A stretch of 64,000 bases of DNA from Thalassotalea ponticola (GTDB lineage Bacteria; Pseudomonadota; Gammaproteobacteria; Enterobacterales; Alteromonadaceae): NCBI RefSeq assembly GCF_041379045.1, contig NZ_CP166871.1:3162001-3226000 (forward strand), written 5' to 3'. The stretch's first letter is position 1. Each line of letters begins with the position of its first letter. Position numbers and translations under genes: made by a program. Shown in pieces: positions 46,309-54,756 of this stretch. Under the pieces are notes generated by a model. The model was not told the DNA's origin. It worked only from the letters and a program-made list of their open reading frames with translations, and did no database searches.

Positions 46309-46776
46309 GCACTTTATCACCTCTATAGCGACATTACATTGCTCAAGGTAACCTGTAAGTTCAGTTGTATCTGCATAGTCAGGGCAATACCCCATATTAA
46401 CTGACTCTATAGAACCCGAAGGCTTAATTTCTACATCTAAATATGAAGCCACCAGTTTTTCATTTCGAGATTCGCTCCATGTAAAATGGAATTTAGTATT
46501 ATGCGATTTTAGAAATAAACGATCAGGCTTGTGATATTTACTGGTAGTGGAACTTAATGAAATATCATTTTTTGTTAAGGTGATTTCCGCTTTACGTATT
46601 GACCATGAAAGTGGCCATTGCCTAGTAGTTTTTACAACCAACTGACAGCTACCGACAATTGGACTGTCCACCATCGAAGAAACAATTCCATCGTATTCCA
46701 TATTTTTTAAACTTGCCGATGACGCTTGGCTAAACCATATAACAATTATGATTATTGGAATCCATTTACGATCCAT
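46303..46776 (-). CDS. Exported cassette protein of unknown function
   Basis: A 157-residue protein with an N-terminal signal (WIPIIIIVIWFSQASSA), then a compact mature part with cysteines in GSCQLVV, MGYCPDY, EQCNVAI and the C-terminal KCF, possibly two disulfides. No family recognised. It is the first cassette of the array, next to the attI-like site, so it would be the best expressed. Its TAA is shared with attC site 7. Confidence 0.75.
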   Translation of the reverse strand: MDRKWIPIIIIVIWFSQASSASLKNMEYDGIVSSMVDSPIVGSCQLVVKTTRQWPLSWSIRKAEITLTKNDISLSSTTSKYHKPDRLFLKSHNTKFHFTWSESRNEKLVASYLDVEIKPSGSIESVNMGYCPDYADTTELTGYLEQCNVAIEVIKCF

Positions 46777-46800
46777 GATGATACTACCTGCTTCCTGTGC

Positions 46801-46820
46801 TTCTAACAGTTTATTAGGCG
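46801..46820 (-). other. attI-like site, relic of an integron platform
   Basis: On the minus strand CGCCTAATAAACTGTTAGAA precedes the first cassette. It has the layout of an attI simple site, an inverted CCTAA box and a GTTAG core a few bases apart, as in attI1 (GCCCTAAAACAAAGTTAGGC), and lacks the palindromic arms of an attC. No integrase gene lies upstream where it would be expected (plus strand, 46.8-48 kb). Confidence 0.45.
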
Positions 46821-46856
46821 GATATATTCCATGTTAAAACACTGACTTTATCCACT

Positions 46857-46885
46857 TATTTAATAAAAAATAATAAGTTATCCAA
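46857..46885 (-). promoter_or_regulatory. Possible cassette promoter (Pc-like)
   Basis: On the minus strand TTGGAT, 17 bases, TAAATA in an AT-rich stretch upstream of the attI-like site. Orientation suits transcription of the first cassette. Both hexamers deviate from consensus. I see nothing else in 46821-47054 except the short inverted repeat GGCGGATA / TATCCGCC (46817-46824 and 46950-46957). Confidence 0.3.
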
Positions 46886-47054
46886 CTTAATTAATTTAAT
46901 TCAGTAAGATAGCTAGTTTAATTCTTTGATTGAAGATGAAAGGTAGCAATTATCCGCCTTTCACACATTCAAATTAATTGAAGTGAAATTCAAACTGAAC
47001 GCCTTAAATCACAATTAACACTAATCAAGCTATTTTGTTAGCGACGAGCGAGTA

Positions 47055-48719
47055 TCACACTTCGGCGACAAACTCACCAACCTCTTTAATTGCGGCATTC
47101 ATTTCAACGAGCAAGGGTACGACTTGTTGCATATTGTGTTGTTGGCTGACCGTTTGCATTTGCTCACATACTTTAATCAAGCGCGGGGCAGAAAGAATGT
47201 TAGCCACCTTGAGGATTGCTTCGTTTAACTGAGTCACCTTGGCCATATTTTCATGGGCAAGCGCTTCTTTTAATTTGGCAAAATTTTTGTTGTTGCGCTC
47301 GATGTAATCATCAAGCATATAAACTGCCATGTCGGTACTGCCGTGATACTTATTGAACTTGTCTAAGTTCATCACCAAATTATTTACTTTATAGAAGCTC
47401 GGCGTTGTCTCCTCGTTATCTAAGTCAATCTCGGCTATGGTCTCGTTTTTAACCTCAGGCTTAGCGGCCGCCTTGGCGGTTTGTTCATTCAAAATACTAT
47501 TAAGTCGTTGCTGTTCTTCAGCTTTGTTATTTTGCTGTGCTTTTTCTATCGCTTGCTGCGCTGCGAGTTGGGCGCGGATATCCGCACCGCCTGATTGGTA
47601 CGCGTAACGCACCAGCACCATCAAGCGCCAAGCAATGACACCACAAAATACGAGTAAACCAATAATCACCGACCAGGTGAAAGACATCATGGTCGACTCT
47701 TTAACTTGGGTGTTGAACACCGGCAGAGTTAGAGAGAATTCTGGTAAGGCATAGAACGTTGGTTGCTCGATTAACTCAACCGTTTGTGATAAAAAGCGCT
47801 GATACTGTTGCAATTGCTCGATCACCATGTTGTTAATCGCGTTTTCTTCTCGCCATTTGGCAAATAGCTGTCCCGAACCCATCAATTGATTGGTGATATC
47901 GGCAACATCGGTTTGCAGCTGCTTATGCTGCTCGTCGCTCTCGTTGGCAAGCTGTTTGTTTATATCGCGTGTCAGTCCAGCAATTTCGGTTGATATTTGA
48001 TTAAACTGGTGACTGGTTTTAGCATTGGACAACTCAATTAACTTGTTTTCAATTTGCAGTAGTTGCTGATAAATTTGTTGGTAAAATTGTCCGTCATTAA
48101 CATGCGATAGCATGGTATTTAAGGTATCAGTCGACACCCCATTTTGATTATTAACTACTGAAATTGGCTGGCGATTCAATGCATTAATTGAGCTTTCGCG
48201 CAACTGATTAACGCGGTAAATCAACTCACCAAGAGCGACCATGTTGGCGTTGTATTGGTTGCTTCGCGCTTGGCGCATCAATAACAAATCATCGACCCAA
48301 TTAACAAAACCCTTATAGCCGTTGGCAAACTCCTGCGCTTGGCTAGCAATCTTCTGAGAATGAGCATCACGAAGTGAGTTACTACTTACTTCGATTTGTT
48401 TTTCACTCAACGCAACAATATGCTCCCAAGCACCTTTTAAATCTTCTAACGGCTGTTGCAAATTTTGGTCGCCCATCGCTAACTGTTGAGCAACTAACTG
48501 ACGATCGAGGTCGGCCACACTTTGCATTAATTGTGCGTTGTTTTTGATAAATGGAATTTGCTGTTGCTTGAGAAACTGAGCTCGGTCGGCTTGTTGATTG
48601 TGCAACCACAGCGACATGGTAATGAGCAAGAGCATCGCCGCCAACAGGCCGCTAACATAGAGCAGCGCTTTAGATAGCAGTGACACTGGCGTTTTAAGGT
48701 GAGTGGATGGCTGAGTCAT
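47055..48719 (-). CDS. Membrane protein with degenerate HPt-like C-terminus
   Basis: A 554-residue protein resembling a sensor: transmembrane helix (about residues 20-42), a long helical periplasmic region, a second helix (about 345-365), an acidic linker and a C-terminal helical bundle (about 455-550). The bundle aligns with histidine phosphotransfer domains (ANILSAPRLIKVCEQM versus the conserved AxxLGAxxLxxxCxxLE), but the phosphorylated His position reads Glu500 (LNEAILK). No kinase domain. It might be a locked or scaffold version of a signalling protein. It lies upstream of nothing on its strand but the cassette array. Confidence 0.7.
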   Translation of the reverse strand: MTQPSTHLKTPVSLLSKALLYVSGLLAAMLLLITMSLWLHNQQADRAQFLKQQQIPFIKNNAQLMQSVADLDRQLVAQQLAMGDQNLQQPLEDLKGAWEHIVALSEKQIEVSSNSLRDAHSQKIASQAQEFANGYKGFVNWVDDLLLMRQARSNQYNANMVALGELIYRVNQLRESSINALNRQPISVVNNQNGVSTDTLNTMLSHVNDGQFYQQIYQQLLQIENKLIELSNAKTSHQFNQISTEIAGLTRDINKQLANESDEQHKQLQTDVADITNQLMGSGQLFAKWREENAINNMVIEQLQQYQRFLSQTVELIEQPTFYALPEFSLTLPVFNTQVKESTMMSFTWSVIIGLLVFCGVIAWRLMVLVRYAYQSGGADIRAQLAAQQAIEKAQQNNKAEEQQRLNSILNEQTAKAAAKPEVKNETIAEIDLDNEETTPSFYKVNNLVMNLDKFNKYHGSTDMAVYMLDDYIERNNKNFAKLKEALAHENMAKVTQLNEAILKVANILSAPRLIKVCEQMQTVSQQHNMQQVVPLLVEMNAAIKEVGEFVAEV

Positions 48720-48880
48720 GCCATAAATCCTTTATTATTCTTATCGAGTCGATTCTGGTCAATACGCTGTTAACGCTACAAGTACTGACGAATCAAAACC
48801 ACAATCCGTTGTCTTGCTATAGGTTACTATAACTCGCACAACAAAATCGAGCAATAACTGTTCTAATATTGCATAAAGCC

Positions 48881-49426
48881 CTAAATTTTAAAAACATATT
48901 GGCGATAGGTACGCAGTTCTTCTATTGATTCACGAATGTCATCTAACGCCAAGTGAGTTCCGGTTTTCTGCACTTTATTGAGCAATTCAGGCTGCCAGCG
49001 GCGGACTAATTCTTTAATGGTACTAACATCAATATTGCGGTAGTGAAACCAAGACTCAAATTCTGCCATATAGGCATTGATAAAACGTCGGTCTTGACCA
49101 ATGGAGTTACCACACATAGGTGAAACACCTTTCTCTACGTATTGAGAGACAAAGTCTATGGTTTGCTGTTGCGCTTGTTGCAGAGTAATGGTTGACTGTC
49201 GACAACGCTCAGTTAAGCCACTTTTACCGTGTTGTTCAATGCACCACGGATTCATATTGGCTAATGTCTCGTCGGATTGTGAAATGGCGATCACTGGACC
49301 TTGAGCAATAATATTTAAATTGGCATCGGTAATAATGGTCGCGATCTCTAAAATAACATCGCATTTTGGATCAAGTCCGGTCATTTCAAGATCTAACCAT
49401 ACAAGATTTTGCTTATCTACTGCCAT
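48881..49426 (-). CDS. orn: Oligoribonuclease
   Basis: A 181-residue DEDD-family 3'-5' exonuclease that degrades diribonucleotides (including pGpG). [12 protein letters not shown] at the N-terminus and the [10 protein letters not shown] segment give the metal ligands. It is divergent from rsgA, as in other gammaproteobacteria. Confidence 0.97.
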   Translation of the reverse strand: MAVDKQNLVWLDLEMTGLDPKCDVILEIATIITDANLNIIAQGPVIAISQSDETLANMNPWCIEQHGKSGLTERCRQSTITLQQAQQQTIDFVSQYVEKGVSPMCGNSIGQDRRFINAYMAEFESWFHYRNIDVSTIKELVRRWQPELLNKVQKTGTHLALDDIRESIEELRTYRQYVFKI

Positions 49427-49552
49427 TGTTGTTACCCCGTGTCCGTTAGTGCGGTGTTATACAGATCATTTTCATTATTGTTCGCTGCAGAGTATAATAC
49501 GGCATATCGATAATCATTCATATATTTGAATAATCAACCTAAGCAATTAATT

Positions 49553-50584
49553 GTGGCTAAAGCGAAAAAACTGACCAAAGGGCAACATCGACGCATCAAG
49601 AAAAACCTTGCCGGAAAATTAAAGCAAAACAAACAAGAATTGTGGCAAGATTCCGAACTAGGCGATGCCGAACAAGGCGTCATCGTCAGCCGTTTTGGCC
49701 AACACGCCGACGTTAAAAGCAGTACCGGTGAGATCATTCGCTGTAATATCCGCCGCACCGTCGACTCGCTAGTCTGTGGTGACCGCGTGCAATGGCGTCC
49801 CGGTAAAGAAACCAAGCACAGTGTGAGTGGCGTTATCGAAGCGGTGCACGAACGAATATCCGTACTTTCTCGACCTGATGTCTATGACGGGGTCAAGCCG
49901 ATTGCCGCCAACATTGACCAAATTTTTATTGTCTCTTCTGTTGTGCCAGCGTTTAATCCCGACATTATCGATCGCTATCTCGTCGCAACCGAGCTGACCG
50001 GCATAAAACCGATCATCGTACTCAACAAAGTTGACCTGCTCGACGACGAAACTCAGCCACTGATTGACCAGCACCTATCGCTGTATCAAGCAATTGGCTA
50101 TGAGGTGCTAAAAGTTAGCTCAAAGCACAGCCAAGGCCTAGATGCCATTGAGCAACGCCTAATAGATAAAACCAGTATCTTTGTTGGTCAATCAGGGGTA
50201 GGCAAGTCGACACTCGTCAATCAACTGATGCCCGAATTGGATTTACTGACCCAAGAAGTGAGCAATGTTTCAGGTCTTGGTCAACACACCACCACCGTCG
50301 CACGTCTATACGATTTTCCGGCAGGTGGCTTCCTTATTGATTCACCGGGCATTCGCGAATTTGGCTTGTGGCATCTCACCCCAGAACAAGTAGACCGAGG
50401 ATTTATCGAATTCCAAGAGTACTTTGGCTACTGTAAGTTTCGCGATTGCAAGCATCAAGACGATCCGGGTTGCGCCCTACAACAAGCGGTTAACGACGGA
50501 CATATCAGCCCGTTGAGGTTTGCCAGTTATCAACGAATACTTGCCAGCCTAGATAGTAATACTCTAACATCGCGTTTTAAATAA
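49553..50584 (+). CDS. rsgA: Ribosome small-subunit GTPase RsgA
   Basis: A 343-residue circularly permuted GTPase in 30S maturation. Order: OB fold (GVIVSRFGQHADV), NKVD (G4), GQSGVGKSTLVNQL (G1), DSPGIREFGLW (G3) and a C-terminal zinc motif CKFRDCKHQDDPGC. I chose the GTG at 49553, giving the family's AKAKKLTKGQHRR-like start; a TTG at 49526 is possible. Confidence 0.96.
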   Translation: MAKAKKLTKGQHRRIKKNLAGKLKQNKQELWQDSELGDAEQGVIVSRFGQHADVKSSTGEIIRCNIRRTVDSLVCGDRVQWRPGKETKHSVSGVIEAVHERISVLSRPDVYDGVKPIAANIDQIFIVSSVVPAFNPDIIDRYLVATELTGIKPIIVLNKVDLLDDETQPLIDQHLSLYQAIGYEVLKVSSKHSQGLDAIEQRLIDKTSIFVGQSGVGKSTLVNQLMPELDLLTQEVSNVSGLGQHTTTVARLYDFPAGGFLIDSPGIREFGLWHLTPEQVDRGFIEFQEYFGYCKFRDCKHQDDPGCALQQAVNDGHISPLRFASYQRILASLDSNTLTSRFK

Positions 50585-50635
50585 CCTATAATAACCAGAC
50601 CTGAGCCTTGCTTAGGTCGCAAAAAGGAATCCCAA

Positions 50636-51508
50636 GTGTCATTGGATAATTTAAAAATTGCCCTGCAATATGCCATGCCCAAAACCACCTTATCGCGTTT
50701 AGTCGGTAAGTTCGCAAGCGCTAAAGCTGGTGCGCTAACCCATTTTGCGATTAACCGTTTTATTAAAGCGTACGGCATCGATATGAGTGAAGCAAAGTTG
50801 GAAAATGCGCAAGATTTTGCCACCTTCAACGACTTTTTCACCCGAGAACTCAAAGACGGATTGCGCCCAATTAATCCAGATAGCAATGAAATTTGCTTTC
50901 CCGTCGATGGCACCATCAGCCAACAAGGGGATATTGTTAATGACCAAATTATTCAAGCAAAAGGCTTTAATTATTCATTAGAAACTTTGCTTGGTGGTGA
51001 TGTCAAAACCGCCGCACCGTTCCAAGGAGGTAAGTTTTCAACGATTTACCTCGCACCGAAAGACTATCACCGCATTCACATGCCAATGAAGGGCACCTTG
51101 CGAGAAATGATTTTTGTACCAGGAGAGCTGTTTAGTGTTAACCCACTAACGGCGGCTAATGTACCAAATCTGTTTGCTCGTAACGAACGCGTCGTTACCA
51201 TTTTCGATACTGCTATTGGCCCGATGGCGCTGGTTTTAGTGGGCGCGACTATTGTTGCCAGTATGGAAACCGTTTGGGCTGGTACAATTGCGCCCAATGG
51301 CGGTAAATCACTGCAGCGTTGGCACTACCCTGCTGAGGGCGAAGCCGGTGCAATTACCTTAGAAAAAGGCGCCGAAATGGGACGTTTCAAATTGGGCTCA
51401 ACAACCGTGTGCTGTTTCCCAGAGGGAACAATGGAGTTTTGCCGCGAAGATGGCCCCGGTAAGGTAACTCGATTAGGTCAACCTTATGGTTATTTGTCAG
51501 AAGAGTAA
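50636..51508 (+). CDS. psd: Phosphatidylserine decarboxylase
   Basis: A 290-residue proenzyme that makes phosphatidylethanolamine at the inner membrane. The self-cleavage motif LGST, which yields the pyruvoyl subunit, lies in [13 protein letters not shown] near the C-terminus, and HRIHMP is conserved. It starts at GTG 50636 behind AAAAAGGA. It follows rsgA, as in E. coli. Confidence 0.96.
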   Translation: MSLDNLKIALQYAMPKTTLSRLVGKFASAKAGALTHFAINRFIKAYGIDMSEAKLENAQDFATFNDFFTRELKDGLRPINPDSNEICFPVDGTISQQGDIVNDQIIQAKGFNYSLETLLGGDVKTAAPFQGGKFSTIYLAPKDYHRIHMPMKGTLREMIFVPGELFSVNPLTAANVPNLFARNERVVTIFDTAIGPMALVLVGATIVASMETVWAGTIAPNGGKSLQRWHYPAEGEAGAITLEKGAEMGRFKLGSTTVCCFPEGTMEFCREDGPGKVTRLGQPYGYLSEE

Positions 51509-51512
51509 TTAA

Positions 51513-52241
51513 ATGCTAGTCGTCGCTCACCGTGGGGCAAGTGGCCACGAGCCTGAAAACACCCTATTAGCCATTGAAAAAGCACTTGAAATGAACGTCG
51601 ATGCCATCGAAATTGACGTTCATTGGGCTGATGGTGAGCTGATCGTTATTCACGATCGCAATGTTGGCAAAACAACCAATGGACAAGGCTTGTTGTCAAA
51701 ACTTACCTTTGCCGAAATTCGCCAACTCGATGCCGGCAAAGGGCAACGAGTACCAACGTTAGACGAAGTATTACAGCTGATCAATGGGCAATGCCCGGTC
51801 AATATCGAATTAAAAGCAGATAAAACGGTAGTCCCCACCCTAGCGTTAATTGAAAAAGCAATTAAAGACTATCACTTTGATTACAACAAGTTCTTAGTAT
51901 CGAGCTTTAATCATCACTTGCTGTTTCAAGTTAAGACATTAAATCCTGCGATTCACGTTGGCGCGCTAACCGCGAGCTGCCCATTGGATTACGCCGCTTT
52001 TGCCGAAAAGCTCAGTGCCTACAGCGTGCACATTGACGTAGACTTTATTAACAAAGCCTTTGTCGACGATGCACATCAGCGCGGCATGAAAGTCTTTGTC
52101 TATACCGTAGATGATGAAGATGACATTATCGAGATGCATCATTTAGGCGTCGATGGCATCTTCAGTAATTACCCCACCCAGTCACTGCTAAAAATAGCCC
52201 ATTTGACATCCGCACCAAAGCCCGAAGCACCACTGCGTTAA
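51513..52241 (+). CDS. Glycerophosphodiester phosphodiesterase
   Basis: A 242-residue cytosolic GDPD-family enzyme hydrolysing glycerophosphodiesters to glycerol-3-phosphate and an alcohol. AHRGASGHEPENT with the catalytic His and EIDVHWADGELIVIHD with metal ligands and the second His are present; no signal peptide. It lies four bases after psd, a lipid-metabolism pair, and converges on gspN. Confidence 0.92.
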   Translation: MLVVAHRGASGHEPENTLLAIEKALEMNVDAIEIDVHWADGELIVIHDRNVGKTTNGQGLLSKLTFAEIRQLDAGKGQRVPTLDEVLQLINGQCPVNIELKADKTVVPTLALIEKAIKDYHFDYNKFLVSSFNHHLLFQVKTLNPAIHVGALTASCPLDYAAFAEKLSAYSVHIDVDFINKAFVDDAHQRGMKVFVYTVDDEDDIIEMHHLGVDGIFSNYPTQSLLKIAHLTSAPKPEAPLR

Positions 52242-52293
52242 GCGTTTACACAGTGGCGTCGACTAAGCCTTTCGATGCAGTTAGATGCGGTGG

Positions 52294-53040
52294 TTAAATG
52301 CGGATCCGGTAACGGCCTTGATTATCTTTACGCCCCATAAAGCCTAGCATTGGCTCAAGCGCTTGCGGAAACTGTTCGCCTGGCGTCAAAAAGCCGTTGG
52401 CCCTCACTTGGCGACCATTGAATGACGCTTTGAGCTCGATACCAAGTCCATTGTCCTTATTGACGTCGAGTACCACATCGCCTTGTTGACAACTGATATC
52501 GGCATCAAAATCGCCAAGCGCAACGTACTCGCCAGTGGCGTTTATCTCGGCTTGTTGCCAAAGCAGATCACCCGTCGCCTGTTCACACACTGCTTGTCCG
52601 GGAATAAAGTTTTCCAGTGCTAACTGCAGTTGCCCTTGTGCCTGAACATCAACCATCAAGTTGAGCTGACCGACAACGTAATCCGCATCGGCAGTAATTT
52701 CAACATTGCGCAATGATGGCGTAGCGAGCAAATTGCTCGCCGTCAACTGACCTTGATAGCCAAGTCGCGGCGCGCCAAACGTGACATCGGCGGTTGGGTT
52801 TAACAACAATAAAGACAGGGGTTTGAGCTGCCATTGCACCTGCTCAACTGAGTGATCACCAAGGCGCACCACATCGGCTTTGCCAGAAAACACCGACCCC
52901 GATACCATACCTAGATAGACGCCTTTGGGTAAATCGACATAGCTCAGTACTTTTTTGGCCGGTGCCAGCACCACGACAAACAGCACATACAACAATAAAA
53001 ACGCGAATATTGGCAGAATGTATTTCTTTACGACTGACAT
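52294..53040 (-). CDS. gspN: Type II secretion protein GspN
   Basis: A 248-residue protein with an N-terminal transmembrane helix (about residues 6-26) and a periplasmic beta-rich region, matching GspN, the optional last gene of type II secretion operons. It is one base after gspM. Confidence 0.9.
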   Translation of the reverse strand: MSVVKKYILPIFAFLLLYVLFVVVLAPAKKVLSYVDLPKGVYLGMVSGSVFSGKADVVRLGDHSVEQVQWQLKPLSLLLLNPTADVTFGAPRLGYQGQLTASNLLATPSLRNVEITADADYVVGQLNLMVDVQAQGQLQLALENFIPGQAVCEQATGDLLWQQAEINATGEYVALGDFDADISCQQGDVVLDVNKDNGLGIELKASFNGRQVRANGFLTPGEQFPQALEPMLGFMGRKDNQGRYRIRI

Positions 53041-53041
53041 A

Positions 53042-53515
53042 TTAACCCGCCTTCACTAATTGCAATCGACGCACCGATACCGTACCTGGTCGAGAGCCTT
53101 CACTTAAATCAATTGAATCAACGCGCACTGACTCTTGGCTGCTCAAGGCATTGAGCCAAATTAACAACCCGTTGAACTCCACTTCATCAATCCAAACTTG
53201 CAAGTCATCACCTTGCGGTTGCATGCGAGCAATGGCTATCGACGAGCGCCGTGCCGTGCGACTGACAATGCTCGACAAGCTGGCGCCATTGGTCCGCACC
53301 CCTTGGGTGCTGGTTTGCGCTTTTAACTTAGGAATGTTTTCACTAACCCAAAGGGCAAGTTCTTGTTGTTTGGTCAATCGCATTTGGGCTTTGTCTAACT
53401 TGTCGTTAAGCGGTTGCCAAATAAGCCCGTAGAATGCGGCTATTAACACCACAACCGCCAGAATACTGACCAAGCGCTGCTCTTTTTGATTGAGACTTAA
53501 CCACCACTGCTTCAT
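53042..53515 (-). CDS. gspM: Type II secretion protein GspM
   Basis: A 157-residue bitopic protein: QKEQRLVSILAVVVLIAAFYGLIW anchor and a periplasmic ferredoxin-like domain. GspM partners GspL in the assembly platform. It overlaps gspL by four bases. Confidence 0.93.
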   Translation of the reverse strand: MKQWWLSLNQKEQRLVSILAVVVLIAAFYGLIWQPLNDKLDKAQMRLTKQQELALWVSENIPKLKAQTSTQGVRTNGASLSSIVSRTARRSSIAIARMQPQGDDLQVWIDEVEFNGLLIWLNALSSQESVRVDSIDLSEGSRPGTVSVRRLQLVKAG

Positions 53516-54756
53516 GCTTTGCTCCTAATACTGAATGAGCCACTGATCAAATCACCTTGATTGTTTTGAGCGCCAACTTTCACCTCCAAGTCGGCGGCTT
53601 CTAATTGTTGCTTAAACTTTTCAAAGCTCTGGTAGTCTTTACCCACTACCGATAAGCGCAACTCTTGTCGTTTGCCGTCAAAGCGCATGGTATTCGGTTT
53701 AATTTGGGTGACATTTTCAAACGCCGGCTGCACCGCCACCAACATCGCCAAGAAGCCAGCGTCTGTATCACTCGCCCCCGTTGCTGCTAATTGGTTTTGC
53801 ATTTGTCGTTTTAACGTTGTCAGCCGAACTCGTTTAGTTTGTGGAAACGCCTGCATGTAATCGCGCTTGATTTGCTCACCTATTTGCGCTTGTTGAGCCT
53901 GCAATTGGTTAAGCTCGATAACTTTGCTGACCACGGTCAATATCACCGCGAGAACAGCCATAGCGGCAACTTTAAGCCACATGGTGACAAACGCCGGTCG
54001 CTCATCTTTTATGTGGTATTGATTTTGTAATAAATTACATTGGGCCTGCTGGCTGTGCTGTGCCAGTAATAACAGTGGCAATGGACAGCTTTGTTCAACC
54101 AGTTCAACGCGATCATTAACCGTTGTATCGACCGGACTATAGCAGTCTATTTGTAAATGACGAGGCTCTTCATCGTCTTGCTGACTCGTTTGTTCAACAA
54201 TATCGTCGATGACTTGCGGTAATAGATCTCGGTTTACGACACAGCCATTGAAATCATCAAAACGCACAATGTATTGGTTATCAATAGCGACAACACTGAC
54301 ATCGCCATGGCGTGGTAAACACAACACATCGGGAATAAAATGGCGCACCTTGATCTCGGCATCATTAAACCACGATAACCACGTTGCCATTTGTTGATGA
54401 CTGACATAAACGACAAAACAATTGTCATCACCGCGAAAGCCTTGCGGCCGAGATGCGTAGGCAAAAAACACAGTTTCAACATCTTGCGCCAGCTCTTCCT
54501 CTATCATATAAGGCGTCGCTGCGCGAATCGCACGGTCATTTTTACCTGGCACTTTGAGCCGACGAAAACCAAGCACGGTACTGTCAATCAGTACTTTGAC
54601 ATCGCGCCCTTGAATTTTGTCCTGCAGAGTCACTAACTGATCTTTGTCGGTTAATTCACCACTGGCAATTTCATCGTGGTGTTCATTGGATACAATTAAC
54701 CATTGTAGCGGATCGTCTGGCATGGCTGAGATGCGTATATATACTGTTTCCCGCAT
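53512..54756 (-). CDS. gspL: Type II secretion protein GspL
   Basis: A 414-residue protein with an N-terminal actin-like cytoplasmic domain that recruits GspE, one transmembrane helix (about residues 255-275, LKVAAMAVLAVILTVVSKVI) and a periplasmic ferredoxin-like domain. It starts one base after the gspK stop. Confidence 0.94.
   Translation of the reverse strand: MRETVYIRISAMPDDPLQWLIVSNEHHDEIASGELTDKDQLVTLQDKIQGRDVKVLIDSTVLGFRRLKVPGKNDRAIRAATPYMIEEELAQDVETVFFAYASRPQGFRGDDNCFVVYVSHQQMATWLSWFNDAEIKVRHFIPDVLCLPRHGDVSVVAIDNQYIVRFDDFNGCVVNRDLLPQVIDDIVEQTSQQDDEEPRHLQIDCYSPVDTTVNDRVELVEQSCPLPLLLLAQHSQQAQCNLLQNQYHIKDERPAFVTMWLKVAAMAVLAVILTVVSKVIELNQLQAQQAQIGEQIKRDYMQAFPQTKRVRLTTLKRQMQNQLAATGASDTDAGFLAMLVAVQPAFENVTQIKPNTMRFDGKRQELRLSVVGKDYQSFEKFKQQLEAADLEVKVGAQNNQGDLISGSFSIRSKA

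Larger units (their letters stand above)
39500..46807 (-). other. Integron gene-cassette array without integrase
   Basis: Between a chromosomal lipoprotein gene and an HPt-like gene lie eight short cassettes, almost all one minus-strand gene followed by an attC. Seven attC sites are recognisable, of 72-107 bp, with RYYYAAC-type ends facing the gene stop, GTTRRRY-type ends on the far side and imperfect internal palindromes. Several gene stop codons overlap the attC. There is an attI-like start at 46801-46820 and only a half-site at the far end. No tyrosine recombinase gene is present. This is the arrangement called a CALIN, or a remnant of a sedentary chromosomal integron. One attC is interrupted by an IS110-family element. 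Confidence 0.88.

Noticed and set aside
39500..46807. Regularly recurring palindromic repeats suggesting a CRISPR array
   Set aside because: The repeats are about 100 bp, imperfect, spaced 300-2200 bp apart and each follows a gene; they fit attC, not CRISPR, and no cas genes are present.
39500..46807. Prophage or genomic island of phage origin
   Set aside because: No phage structural, lysis or integrase genes; content and repeats are those of integron cassettes plus one insertion element.
46998..47044. CGCTAAC ... GGCGTTCAG on the minus strand as an eighth attC
   Set aside because: The two ends loosely fit, but the interior lacks the palindromic arms and it follows a chromosomal gene.
46830..48719. 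Possible integron integrase next to the attI-like site
   Set aside because: No frame in this stretch shows tyrosine recombinase motifs; the only long frame is the HPt-like membrane protein on the minus strand.
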